NCBI RefSeq assembly: GCF_001411495.1
Contig: NZ_CP012982.1
Coordinates: 1,116,001 to 1,180,000 of the forward strand
Direction of reading: 5' to 3'
DNA from: Burkholderia cepacia ATCC 25416
GTDB taxonomy: Bacteria > Pseudomonadota > Gammaproteobacteria > Burkholderiales > Burkholderiaceae
Length of the DNA: 64,000 nucleotides
The position numbers were made by a program, and so were the translations under genes. A model generated the notes under the pieces. It searched no databases and was not told the origin of the DNA. It saw only the letters and a list, made by a program, of their open reading frames with translations. Positions 55,306 to 63,881 of this stretch are shown here, piece by piece. Position 1 is the stretch's first letter. Each line of letters opens with the position of its first letter.

Positions 55306-57276
55306 ATGAATCAGACCGTCCGCAATTTCGTCGTGATCGATTCGATTCACGGTCCGTTCGTCATCAACCGGCACTGCGCGTACCAGGCCGAAGCATTGAT
55401 CAAGACCGGGCGGCCGCACATCCAGGATGAGCTCGACACGATCCTGAAGGTGATCGACCAGTTGCCGGACGATGCGATCGCCGTGGACGGCGGCGCGAAT
55501 GCGGGGCTCGTGTGCGTGCCGATCGCCCACCGGTTGCATGCGCGCGGCGGCCGCGTGTACGCGTTCGAGCCGCAGCGCACGCTGTTCCACGCGCTCGGCG
55601 GCACGGTCGCGCTCAACCAGCTCGACAACGTCCATCTGCTGAACATGGGGCTCGCCGGCGCCAACGGCACGATGAAGGTGCCCGACGTCGACTATGGGCA
55701 GGATGCCGACTTCGGCCAGGTGTCGCTCGTCGGCGCGCACGCGGAAGGCGGCACGCCGACGCCGGTTGTCAGGCTCGACGCGCTCGGCCTGCCGCGGCTG
55801 GATTTCCTGAAGCTCGACATCGAAGGCATGGAGATCGACGCGCTGCGCGGCGCGCGTCGTCTGATCGAGACGCACCTGCCCTGGTGCTGGGTCGAATACT
55901 GGAAAGTCGGCGAGGCGCCGATCATCGCCACCTTTGCCGGCCTCGACTACACGTTCTACCGGATGGACCCGCTGAACCTGCTTTGCGTGCCGAACGCGCG
56001 CTGGGACAGGCAGCGGCTGGTCATCTCGATCGAACCGATCGCCGTCGCGTCGCCGGCCGACGTCGATGCGCCCCCCGACGCAGCCGCCGACACCGACGCG
56101 CCTGAAACGCACTGGAACCGCGCACTCGACCATGAGTCGCGCTGCGAGTGGGGGCACGCGATCGACCGCTGGCAACGCGCGCGCGGCCGCGGGCTCGACG
56201 ACGACGCGATCGCGCTGCAACTCGCGTCGTGCTTCGGCTTTGCCGGGGCACCCGACGCCGGGCTCGCGGCGCTCGAACGCTTCGGCGATCCGGATGCGCT
56301 GCCCGACGCGACGCGCGGCCGCATCGAGCTGATGCGTTCGATGCTGCTGCTGCGCGCCGGCCGGCGCGACGAAGCGGCCCGCGCCACCATCGCGAGCGAA
56401 AACGTCCTGACGGCCGCGCAGTTCGGGCTGCCGACGGAGCGGCTCTACCAGGGCCAGCCGCTGCAGGGCAAGCGGCTGCTGGTGCTCAGCTACGGCGGTG
56501 TCGGCGATCAGCTCCAGTACGCACGCTACCTGCATGCGCTCGACACGCTCGGCTGCACGAGCGTGACCGTCGTCGTTCCGGACGCGCTGACGGGCCTGAT
56601 GCGTCACACGTTCCCGCACATCGAATTCATCGGCGCGCACGGCGCGTGGATCGACACGTCGCAGATCGCACACGACTACTGGTGTTCGTTCCTGGTGCTC
56701 GCCGCGCAGTTCGGCTATGCGCCGGCACCCAAGGGAGGATCGGCAGGCGCGTACCTGTCCTGCCCACCGGGGCATGCGGCGGCGTGGCGCGAGCGCGTGT
56801 CGCGCGACGGCCATGCCGCGGGCACGCGTCGCATCGGGCTCAACTGGCGCGGGCGCGACGAAAGCGACGCGCGCTTCCATCGCGCGGCCAGCCTGCGCGA
56901 CCTCGCGCCGCTGACGCGGCTGCACGGTCACGCCGCGTACTGCATCAACCGCGACCTGTCCGCGCAGTCCGAGCAATCGGACCTGCCGGTGACCTTCCCG
57001 CATCACGCGATCGGCGATTTCAGCGACCTGGCGGCGCTGATGCTCGCGCTCGACGCGGTGGTGACCACGTGCACCGCGCACGTCCATCTCGCCGGCGCGC
57101 TCGGCGTGCCGGCCGTGCTGCTGCTCAGCCCGAAAGCCGACGCGCGCTGGGAAACCGGCTCGCGCACCGCCCTCTATCCGGGCGTCCGGATCGTGCGCGC
57201 CGCGCACGTCGGCCGATGGGACGACGCGGTCGACCGCGCGATGGCGTTCGTGCTCGGCGGATTCGGGAAGGATTGA
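55306..57276 (+). CDS. FkbM-family methyltransferase fused to TPR and GT9-like glycosyltransferase domains
   Basis: The protein has 656 residues. Residues about 1-245 are a FkbM SAM-dependent methyltransferase (VDGGANAGLVCVPIAHRL, VYAFEPQRTLFHALG, LDFLKLDIEGMEIDALRGAR). Residues about 265-375 are TPR-like repeats. Residues about 380-656 are a GT9/heptosyltransferase-like GT-B domain (LLVLSYGGVGDQLQYARYLH, then VVTTCTAHVHLAGALGVPAV). A single protein could thus add a sugar and O-methylate a glycan. It is the last gene of the DUF2827 operon. The acceptor is unknown; the adjacent adhesin is a strong candidate (inference). Confidence 0.87.
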   Translation: MNQTVRNFVVIDSIHGPFVINRHCAYQAEALIKTGRPHIQDELDTILKVIDQLPDDAIAVDGGANAGLVCVPIAHRLHARGGRVYAFEPQRTLFHALGGTVALNQLDNVHLLNMGLAGANGTMKVPDVDYGQDADFGQVSLVGAHAEGGTPTPVVRLDALGLPRLDFLKLDIEGMEIDALRGARRLIETHLPWCWVEYWKVGEAPIIATFAGLDYTFYRMDPLNLLCVPNARWDRQRLVISIEPIAVASPADVDAPPDAAADTDAPETHWNRALDHESRCEWGHAIDRWQRARGRGLDDDAIALQLASCFGFAGAPDAGLAALERFGDPDALPDATRGRIELMRSMLLLRAGRRDEAARATIASENVLTAAQFGLPTERLYQGQPLQGKRLLVLSYGGVGDQLQYARYLHALDTLGCTSVTVVVPDALTGLMRHTFPHIEFIGAHGAWIDTSQIAHDYWCSFLVLAAQFGYAPAPKGGSAGAYLSCPPGHAAAWRERVSRDGHAAGTRRIGLNWRGRDESDARFHRAASLRDLAPLTRLHGHAAYCINRDLSAQSEQSDLPVTFPHHAIGDFSDLAALMLALDAVVTTCTAHVHLAGALGVPAVLLLSPKADARWETGSRTALYPGVRIVRAAHVGRWDDAVDRAMAFVLGGFGKD

Positions 57277-57368
57277 TCGGTTTGGCGCGCGTCCGGGCCG
57301 TTACGCGACGATGAGATCGACGCGGGCCACGCGCATCGCGCCGCGCCCGCGACCGGCGTGAACAGGCG

Positions 57369-57791
57369 CTAGACCAGCACCCGGTCGCCGCTCTGCGCGG
57401 CGAACACACGGCCATGCCGCCGGCCCGTCCGCGCGAGCACCGCGAAGCAGTGCGCGACCCGCCGGCTGGTGCCGCCGGATTGCTTGACGAGGCTGTCGGA
57501 CACGCCGCGCGCGATCGCCGAATCGTCGCCGCACGCGCCCGCGATGACACCCGCGTAATAGTGCCGTGCGGCCAGTTCGCGGCCGCCGGCGTCGAGCGGC
57601 GTCATCCGCTGGATGCGGCGCGCAATGGTTGTCAGTCCGTCGAGATACGGCGCGACGTCGATCGGCACTTCGGTCGATTCGGCGCCCAGTTGCCACAGCA
57701 TGTCGGCCAGCTCGGCGATCGCGACGAGTTCGCGCGCACCGGCTGCCTGCGTGCCCGTTCCGCTTCCGGCCTTCGTCCCCGCCATGCCCAT
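57369..57791 (-). CDS. hypothetical protein
   Basis: The frame gives about 140 residues, mainly helical, with VAIAELADMLWQLGAESTEV, ARRIQRMTPLDAGGRELAAR and HYYAGVIAGACGDDSAIARG. No family is recognised. It is co-directional with, and 87 bp downstream of, the EAL gene. Start is uncertain; two ATGs 6 bases apart (57791 and 57785) are possible. Confidence 0.5.
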   Translation of the reverse strand: MGMAGTKAGSGTGTQAAGARELVAIAELADMLWQLGAESTEVPIDVAPYLDGLTTIARRIQRMTPLDAGGRELAARHYYAGVIAGACGDDSAIARGVSDSLVKQSGGTSRRVAHCFAVLARTGRRHGRVFAAQSGDRVLV

Positions 57792-57878
57792 GCCCCTTTG
57801 CGATTCGTCCCGGCCACGCGCCGGCCACGCCCGACACCGGCGTGCGTCGTGCACGCCACCCCGCCTGTTTCCGCGCCG

Positions 57879-58754
57879 TCACGCGGCGGCCGGCGACCGC
57901 CATGAAAAACGGATGCCCTGCGCCCAGGCGACGCCGGCATCCACGATGATCTGCCGGTCGATCTCGCTCTCCACGCCTTCGACGACGACGTGCCGCGCAC
58001 CTTCATGCGCGAACGCGATCAGCCTGCGGAACTGGTAGCGGCCGATCGCGTTGCGCTTGATCATCGACAGGATCGACCGGTCAAGCTTCACGATGTCGGG
58101 ATTGCCGACCACCAGGTTGTTCAATGCGCTGAAGCCGACCCCGAAATCGTCGATCGCGATGCGGCATCCGGTCTGCCGAAAGCGGTTCACGAACGAACGA
58201 CCCGCGACGGGATTCAGCGGCCCCGTCTCCGTGATCTCGACCACCAGCCGCGCCGCGACCGACGGCTCGCGCTCGAGCCGCCTGAAGATGGCCAGCCACG
58301 CATCGTCGACGACCGCGCTCGCCGCCGCCACATTGCAGCCATAGACGGCAGCCGGATCGGCGCGCAGCGCGTCGATCGTCCGGCCGACCACGAGCCGGTC
58401 GAACCACCGCATCAGCCCGAGCGCCTCGAGGCGCGGCAGGAACGCGACCGGCGGCAGCGCATCGCGCTCGCCCCACCGCAATCGCGCCAGGCATTCCTGG
58501 TACAGCACACCGCCCGACAGGTCGGCCCGGCACACGGGCTCTTGCGCGAACGCGAGCCGGCTCTCCACGAAACTGCGTACCGACGCGAGGTCGGGATGAT
58601 CGTCGGGGGCGCCGAACACGAGATCGATTTCGTCACGATTCGCTTCCCGATTCGCCTCCTGGCGAGCTTCGACCGCATTCATCCGGCGCTCCGGCAAATG
58701 GCGAGCCGCCGATCGCGGCTCGACCTCAACAAACATGCGGAGCAAACCGATCAT
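57879..58754 (-). CDS. EAL-domain protein with altered EAL signature (ECL)
   Basis: This 291-residue putative cyclic-di-GMP phosphodiesterase lacks an N-terminal sensor domain. The EAL motif reads ECL (LYQECLARLRW, about residue 87). The remaining catalytic positions look intact: CNVAAAS (Asn), LVVEITETG (Glu), IAIDDFGVGFSALNN (DDFG), IVKLDRSIL (Lys) and VVEGVES (Glu). Activity is therefore possible. GGAG lies 6 bases before the ATG at 58754. Neighbouring adhesin genes suggest a role in surface attachment control. Confidence 0.87.
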   Translation of the reverse strand: MIGLLRMFVEVEPRSAARHLPERRMNAVEARQEANREANRDEIDLVFGAPDDHPDLASVRSFVESRLAFAQEPVCRADLSGGVLYQECLARLRWGERDALPPVAFLPRLEALGLMRWFDRLVVGRTIDALRADPAAVYGCNVAAASAVVDDAWLAIFRRLEREPSVAARLVVEITETGPLNPVAGRSFVNRFRQTGCRIAIDDFGVGFSALNNLVVGNPDIVKLDRSILSMIKRNAIGRYQFRRLIAFAHEGARHVVVEGVESEIDRQIIVDAGVAWAQGIRFSWRSPAAA

Positions 58755-59288
58755 GACGTGCTCCGCCGCCTACCCGGCCCATCCTGTTATGTCGATCTTT
58801 TCCGGGGAGCGTACTTTTCGCTTCGGCGCGCCGTCAAATTCGATATTTTCAACGATATTCAGTTACTGGAATACACCACGCATGCGCGATACCGATTGTG
58901 CGACAGGTCACACTAACGCAAATTACTTAAACCCGATCCGGATATTGTTTATTCAAACCACCTAAACATCCTTGCCCGAATCAATTCCCGCGTAATTTGC
59001 ATGCCTCGCAAATTCGAAAGCCTTCAATTAATCAGATAAATGCCAGCCCGCGAGGCAGCGCCCTCGCCCGTCGCCGAACTCGCCGTGAAGGCTGGTGGCC
59101 CGGCTTGCGCATCGCAACAAATCGGCTGCCGCACGTCATTCGATCATCGCAGCGCTCAATTTTCCCGTTTCAAACGAATTATTAAATTTCTACACAGAAT
59201 AGAACAACCGTTAATCGATAATATCAATTTAAATCATATGATGATTATCGATCAAACCATTTTTAACAATCTTAAATACTTGTTAACC
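58755..59288. other. AT-rich intergenic region upstream of a candidate small RNA
   Basis: About 530 bp with no convincing gene. GC content falls sharply, especially at 58900-59290, where A/T tracts dominate. The right end holds the promoter-like TATAAAAT of the candidate RNA. Confidence 0.6.
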
Positions 59289-59299
59289 TATAAAATGAT

Positions 59300-59380
59300 T
59301 TCCGACGGACTTCCCTCGGAGCCGTCAAATTCGTGCCTTCGAAAACCGTCGAACCGATCGGGTTCGGCGGTTTCTTTTTT
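59300..59380 (+). ncRNA. candidate small RNA with two hairpins and an intrinsic terminator
   Basis: TATAAAAT at 59289-59296 resembles a -10 box. Downstream is a first stem (GACGG 59304-59308 with CCGTC 59322-59326). A perfect 12-bp terminator stem follows (59344-59355 with 59361-59372, one G-U pair) and then TCTTTTTT. No plus-strand protein gene lies upstream to use this terminator. The predicted RNA is about 80 bases. Its 3' end is strong evidence; the promoter is weaker. Confidence 0.5.
59344..59380 (+). terminator. strong intrinsic terminator on the plus strand
   Basis: A 12-bp stem (AACCGTCGAACC with GGTTCGGCGGTT) and 5-base loop are followed by TCTTTTTT. It ends the candidate small RNA. 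It also lies about 90 bp from the 3' end of the convergent DUF2827 gene. Confidence 0.85.
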
Positions 59381-59467
59381 AACGGCATTATTTCGTCAGA
59401 CATTAGGGCGGGACAATCCCGATGGCGGGCCGCGGCGCAACATGTGCGCCGCGAGAAAAATCGGGCC

Positions 59468-60610
59468 TTATGCAGCCGATGCGCCGACCAGGTTCGCGAG
59501 CAGGGCGTCGTATTCGGCAATGAGCGCGGGATTCGCCGAGGTGTAGCGGCTCAGGATGTCGCGCTGGCGCCGCGTGTACGCCTCCCAGTCGTCATCGTGC
59601 GTATGCAGCGCGCGCAGCAGCGCATCGGCGCCCTGCTGCACGTCGTTGTCCGGATAGTAGTAGCCGAGATCGGGCGCGAGGCTCGCGTTGTGCACGAGCG
59701 GATAGCCCTGCCAGCACACGTCGAAATAGAAATAGTTGAGCGGGTTCGACCATTGGTGCGACACGACGATATCGGTCAGGTCGGCCAGGAACAGCGGCGT
59801 ATCGAAGCGCCCGACGAAACTCGCCTTGCCCGCGCGCACAATGTCCAGGTAGTTCATCAGCATCACGAACTCTGGGCTGTCGTGCGCGAGGCGATCGGCG
59901 TTCGTCACGTGCGTGAAGCAGATCGCATCCGGATCGCGGCGATACGCTTCGTCGATGATCAGCATCGGATACACGCAGAACTTCACGACGTCGTGGTTCG
60001 GCTCCATCACCGTCAGCCGCTTGCCCGGTTCGCTGCGCGGCCGGTATTCGCCGTGCTCCGGCAGCGACTGCGCGCGCGCGCTCAGGAACATCGGGTCCCA
60101 CACGAACGGCACGACGCGCCCGGGGCAGCGGCGCAGCGACTGCAGGAACGGCAGCGACGACGGCGCGATCTGCGGAATCGCCCACACCTCGTCGTAGCCG
60201 CGGTTGATGAACAGCGAATCCCACAGCCGGCGGCCGAACAGCATCGATTCCATCGCGTTGATGTACTCGACGCCGCAGCAGTAACTGACGAGCTTCGCGC
60301 CGCGCGCCTTCAGGTAGGCCGTCTGCTCGCCGTCGATCTGCCCGCCCAGCTCGATCACCACGTCGAGCGAATCCTTCATCTCGGCGAATGCGCGCGTGTC
60401 GTACACGCTGCGATCCCACGGCAATGCATCGGTGAGCGGTACGTCGGTGGTGTTGACCAGCGTCACGCGGTAGCCGTGCGGCGACGCCATCAGCAGCTTC
60501 GCGAGAAACAGCGCGTTCTGCTTGATGCCGTTGATCCACAGGCTTTCGTCAGGGGCACGCAGTCCGATCGTGATACCGATGCGCAGGCCGTTCAGGACAG
60601 GGGATGTCAT
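59468..60610 (-). CDS. DUF2827 protein 4, putative GT-B glycosyltransferase-like
   Basis: This 380-residue fourth and most divergent copy is on the opposite strand. Shared blocks are LWINGIKQNALFLAKLLMAS, VVPFVWDPMFLS, DVVKFCVYPMLIIDEAYR, IVVSHQWSNPLNYFYFDVCW and YPLVHNASLAPDLGYYYPDN. The ATG at 60610 is chosen because the preceding open frame lacks family similarity. It is transcribed separately from the other three copies. Confidence 0.85.
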   Translation of the reverse strand: MTSPVLNGLRIGITIGLRAPDESLWINGIKQNALFLAKLLMASPHGYRVTLVNTTDVPLTDALPWDRSVYDTRAFAEMKDSLDVVIELGGQIDGEQTAYLKARGAKLVSYCCGVEYINAMESMLFGRRLWDSLFINRGYDEVWAIPQIAPSSLPFLQSLRRCPGRVVPFVWDPMFLSARAQSLPEHGEYRPRSEPGKRLTVMEPNHDVVKFCVYPMLIIDEAYRRDPDAICFTHVTNADRLAHDSPEFVMLMNYLDIVRAGKASFVGRFDTPLFLADLTDIVVSHQWSNPLNYFYFDVCWQGYPLVHNASLAPDLGYYYPDNDVQQGADALLRALHTHDDDWEAYTRRQRDILSRYTSANPALIAEYDALLANLVGASAA

Positions 60611-60925
60611 CGTCGGCGGGATGGGAAGTTGGATGGGGATGGAATGGATGCAGTGTAGCGCGCGAAGCGCCGCCCGCGTCAAGCGGCGCACGCCGCCGGC
60701 AACCCGGCATTCTAGCGGAGTGCCCGCCGCATACTGTCAGGGATGGTCAGCGCCCGGCCGGCACGCGCAAGTCCGCGAGACGGTTGTGCGATACTCGTGC
60801 GACCCGCCGCGCCACCCGGGTTGCCGCGCGGTGTCGGCATCCAGGGTGGGCAGAAAACGACCTCGCAGCAACGCTGTGACATCGCTACGATCAATTTTTC
60901 AAACCAGCCTTGACGGGAGGTCAAA
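60611..60925. other. divergent intergenic region
   Basis: About 315 bp between the fourth DUF2827 gene and the methyltransferase gene. I see no gene or strong structure. It should contain both promoters. Confidence 0.5.
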
Positions 60926-61624
60926 GTGGAACAGATCGGGTATTCGTGGCCAACTTTCGATCAACTCACGCAGCATCTGGTCAAGTCGATCAACCCGGGC
61001 AGGATTCTGGATGTCGGGGCCGGGGGCGGGAAATACGGGCGCCTGCTCAGGAAGATCGTGCCCGATTGCCGTTTCACGGCGCTTGAATGTGATGAAGAGA
61101 CCCATCCGTTCCTGATCGAGAACGGCTACGACGACATCATTTCCGGCGTCAGCGACACGCTGTACGAACGATCCGGCGACTCGTACGACACGATCATCCT
61201 GGGCGATGTCATCGAGCACATGCGCCACTCCCACGGTCGCGATCTGCTGGAGTTTCTCAACTATCGATCGCGATACATCATCATCTCGACCCCCGAGTGC
61301 ATGCCGATGAGCAGCGCATCGTACTTCGAGAGCCACAACTCCGTGTGGCGGCCCGATTCATTCATGTGGCATGACTTCTGGGCCCATCAGCAATGCGGGA
61401 TCATGCACTTCTACTTGCTCAGGGGGCACCTCGACTGGAACGCACCGCGCCTCGATTCTCTCGTGAACTCCGCAAATGCTTCGAGCCTGTTCAATACGCG
61501 CGCCAGCAACGAACACGAGGCCGCCGACGAGAAATTTCTCCAGCCGGTCAACCTGACGCTCCATGATTCCCGGTACCTGGAAAAACTCGATGGCGATCAA
61601 TACACGGTTTTTCGCCCCATCTGA
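60926..61624 (+). CDS. class I SAM-dependent methyltransferase
   Basis: The protein has 232 residues. SAM-binding motif I is ILDVGAGGGKYGRLLRKIVP, the acidic residue after strand 2 is ALECDEETHPF, and the post-II motif is YDTIILGDVIEHMRHSHG. A less common C-terminal part follows (HNSVWRPDSFMWHDFWAHQQ). It starts with GTG 5 bases after GGAGG. Such methyltransferases often accompany glycan gene sets. The target is unknown. It ends at a bidirectional terminator shared with the phospholipase gene. Confidence 0.88.
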   Translation: MEQIGYSWPTFDQLTQHLVKSINPGRILDVGAGGGKYGRLLRKIVPDCRFTALECDEETHPFLIENGYDDIISGVSDTLYERSGDSYDTIILGDVIEHMRHSHGRDLLEFLNYRSRYIIISTPECMPMSSASYFESHNSVWRPDSFMWHDFWAHQQCGIMHFYLLRGHLDWNAPRLDSLVNSANASSLFNTRASNEHEAADEKFLQPVNLTLHDSRYLEKLDGDQYTVFRPI

Positions 61625-61641
61625 TTTCGCGCACCTGACTG

Positions 61642-61667
61642 AAAAAGGCGCCGCGCGGCGCCTTTTT
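61642..61667. terminator. bidirectional intrinsic terminator
   Basis: AAAAAGGCGCC and GGCGCCTTTTT form a perfect 11-bp stem with a GCGC loop, located between the convergent methyltransferase and phospholipase genes. Confidence 0.92.
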
Positions 61668-61724
61668 CGTTTCTGACATGCGCTCGTCGCGTGCCGGCGC
61701 GGAGCCTGCACGCATGGATTGCCG

Positions 61725-63839
61725 TCAGATCGCCGCGGTCGTCGGCGCCACGGCGGCCGGGTCGGTGATGCTGGCCTTGCCGGTTTCGACGTGCCCCGCG
61801 ATGCGGCGCGTCCAGCCGGCGTTCCCGGCCACCGCGAACTGCAGGTCGTACCAGTGGCTGCTGCACGACAGATCCCAGTTCGCTTCGACGCGCTGCCCCG
61901 CCGGAACCGTCAACGTGCGCGGTGCGCCGCCGTACGCGACATCGGTCGCCGTGACCGTGAGCGTGCCGGTGCCCGCGTTGGCGATCGTCACGTACACGTC
62001 GCCGTTGGCCGTGTCGTAACACGGCGTGATTTCAGGCTTCGCGCCGGCATCCGCGGCGGCCGATCCGGCGAAGCGCCGGAAATAGCCGTTCGGCCCCCAC
62101 ACGCTCACCAGGTAGTTGCCGCTCGCATCGAGCGCCCACGTGTCGGTCAGCTGCTTGCCCGCTTCGACCGTGTAGCGGCGCGGCATCGCGGTGGGGTCGC
62201 CCGTATAGACCCAGAAATGCGCGCCCTGCGTGCCGGTGTTCGCGAACGTCAGCGCGTAGCCTTGCGTCTGGAGCTGGCCGGTCACGTGCAATTCGTACGG
62301 CAGCGCTCGCGCCGGCCGCGTGCCGGGCTCCTGTGCCGTCACGACCTGCTGCGCGGTGCTGGCCGGTGCGGTCTGCGACGACGCGCGCGAACACTGCAGG
62401 TCCGCCTGCGCGACATACGCCTGCGTGCTCGGCAGGGTCGGCAGCGTCGCATCCGATTTCGAGAAGTCGAGCGCCGACGTCAGGTCGCCGCAGATCGCGC
62501 GGCGCCACGGCGAGATGTTCGTTTCCATCACGCCGAAGCGCTTCTCGATGAATTGCAGCACCGACGTGTGATCGAAGACCTGCGAGCACACGAAGCCGCC
62601 CTTCGACCACGGCGAGACCACGAACATCGGCACGCGCGGGCCGAGGCCGTACGGCAGGTTGTCGGCCGTGTACGTACCTGTCTGCGTCGAGGTCACGACG
62701 TTGTGCCGCTCGAGCGACACGTCCACGGTGCTCATGCCGGAGCCCGGCAGCGTCGGTGCCGACGGCGGCACGACGTGATCGAAGAAGCCGTCGTTCTCGT
62801 CGTACATGACGAGCAGGACGGTCTTGCTCCACACGTCCGGATTCGACGTCAGCGCATCGAGAATGGTCGACAGGTAATACGCGCCGTAGAGCGGCGTGAA
62901 CTTCGGATGCTCCGAATACGCGGCGGGCGGCAGCAGCCACGATACCTGCGGCAGCGCGTTCGCCTGCACGTCGGCCTTCAGCTGCGTGATCGGGCGCGTG
63001 CTCATCCCGCGCGTCTGCAGCGACGAACCGGCCGGCGCATTCACGAAGTTGTTGAAGCACGCGAGCATGTTCGTGCCGTAGTTGCCGGTGAAGTTGTCGA
63101 ACCCGGTGCCCTGCTGGTAGATCTGCCACGAGATGCCCGCTTTCTCGAGGCGCTCCGGATAAGTCGTCCAGCTGAAGGGCGGCAACTTGATCTTGTCGAA
63201 CTGGTTGTCGATGTAGTCGGTGTTGTCGAGCAGCGGGCCGCCGCCCGTGCCGAGCGGGTCGACCATGCCCGTCATCAGGTACATGCGGTTCGGGTGCGTG
63301 TTGCCCGGAATCGAGCAGAAGTAGTTGTCGCACACGGTGAACGCATCCGCGAGCGCGTAGTGGAACGGGATGTCGTCGCGAACGTGGTAGCCCATCGTCA
63401 TGTTGGACTTCTGCACCGCCCACTGGTCGGCGCGGCCGTTGTCGATCGCGCCGTGCGTCGTCGCCCACGTATGCGGCAGGCCGCCGATGCACTGCGCGTT
63501 GACGCCCGGGTCGGTCGTGTCGTAGCGGAACGGCGCGATCACGCTCGTCTTGTCCTCCTGCCGCGGCTGGAACCACACCGGCTTGCCGTTCGGCAGCGTG
63601 ACCGGGAAGCGGTCGTTGTAGCCGCGCACGCCGCTCAGGTGACCGAGGTAGTGGTCGAACGAGCGGTTTTCCTGCATGAACACGACGATGTGCTGCACAT
63701 CCTGGATCGTGCCCGTCACGGTATTCGGCTCGATCGCCAGCGCCTTGCGGATCGATTCGGGAAGCAGTGCGGTGGCGGCGGTCGCGCCGGCGAGGCCGGC
63801 GGAGAACTTCAGAAAATCGCGTCGCGAATGGGTGGCCAT
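61725..63839 (-). CDS. plcN: TAT-exported phospholipase C (phosphatidylcholine-type)
   Basis: This 704-residue secreted enzyme hydrolyses phosphatidylcholine to diacylglycerol and phosphocholine. The twin-arginine signal is SRRDFLKFSAGLAGATAATA. The acid-phosphatase-like catalytic domain shows VVFMQENRSFDHYLGHLSG, SIPGNTHPNRMYLMTG and VMYDENDGFFDHVVPP. Two C-terminal DUF756 repeats follow (from about residue 505). The length and lack of sphingomyelinase-specific features I could check fit the non-haemolytic PlcN type, but PlcH cannot be excluded by eye. The product phosphocholine would feed choline uptake by the choXWV genes in this window. Confidence 0.9.
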   Translation of the reverse strand: MATHSRRDFLKFSAGLAGATAATALLPESIRKALAIEPNTVTGTIQDVQHIVVFMQENRSFDHYLGHLSGVRGYNDRFPVTLPNGKPVWFQPRQEDKTSVIAPFRYDTTDPGVNAQCIGGLPHTWATTHGAIDNGRADQWAVQKSNMTMGYHVRDDIPFHYALADAFTVCDNYFCSIPGNTHPNRMYLMTGMVDPLGTGGGPLLDNTDYIDNQFDKIKLPPFSWTTYPERLEKAGISWQIYQQGTGFDNFTGNYGTNMLACFNNFVNAPAGSSLQTRGMSTRPITQLKADVQANALPQVSWLLPPAAYSEHPKFTPLYGAYYLSTILDALTSNPDVWSKTVLLVMYDENDGFFDHVVPPSAPTLPGSGMSTVDVSLERHNVVTSTQTGTYTADNLPYGLGPRVPMFVVSPWSKGGFVCSQVFDHTSVLQFIEKRFGVMETNISPWRRAICGDLTSALDFSKSDATLPTLPSTQAYVAQADLQCSRASSQTAPASTAQQVVTAQEPGTRPARALPYELHVTGQLQTQGYALTFANTGTQGAHFWVYTGDPTAMPRRYTVEAGKQLTDTWALDASGNYLVSVWGPNGYFRRFAGSAAADAGAKPEITPCYDTANGDVYVTIANAGTGTLTVTATDVAYGGAPRTLTVPAGQRVEANWDLSCSSHWYDLQFAVAGNAGWTRRIAGHVETGKASITDPAAVAPTTAAI

Positions 63840-63881
63840 GCTGGTTGCTCTTGATTGGATTTCTGGTGGAAACAGCCGGGA

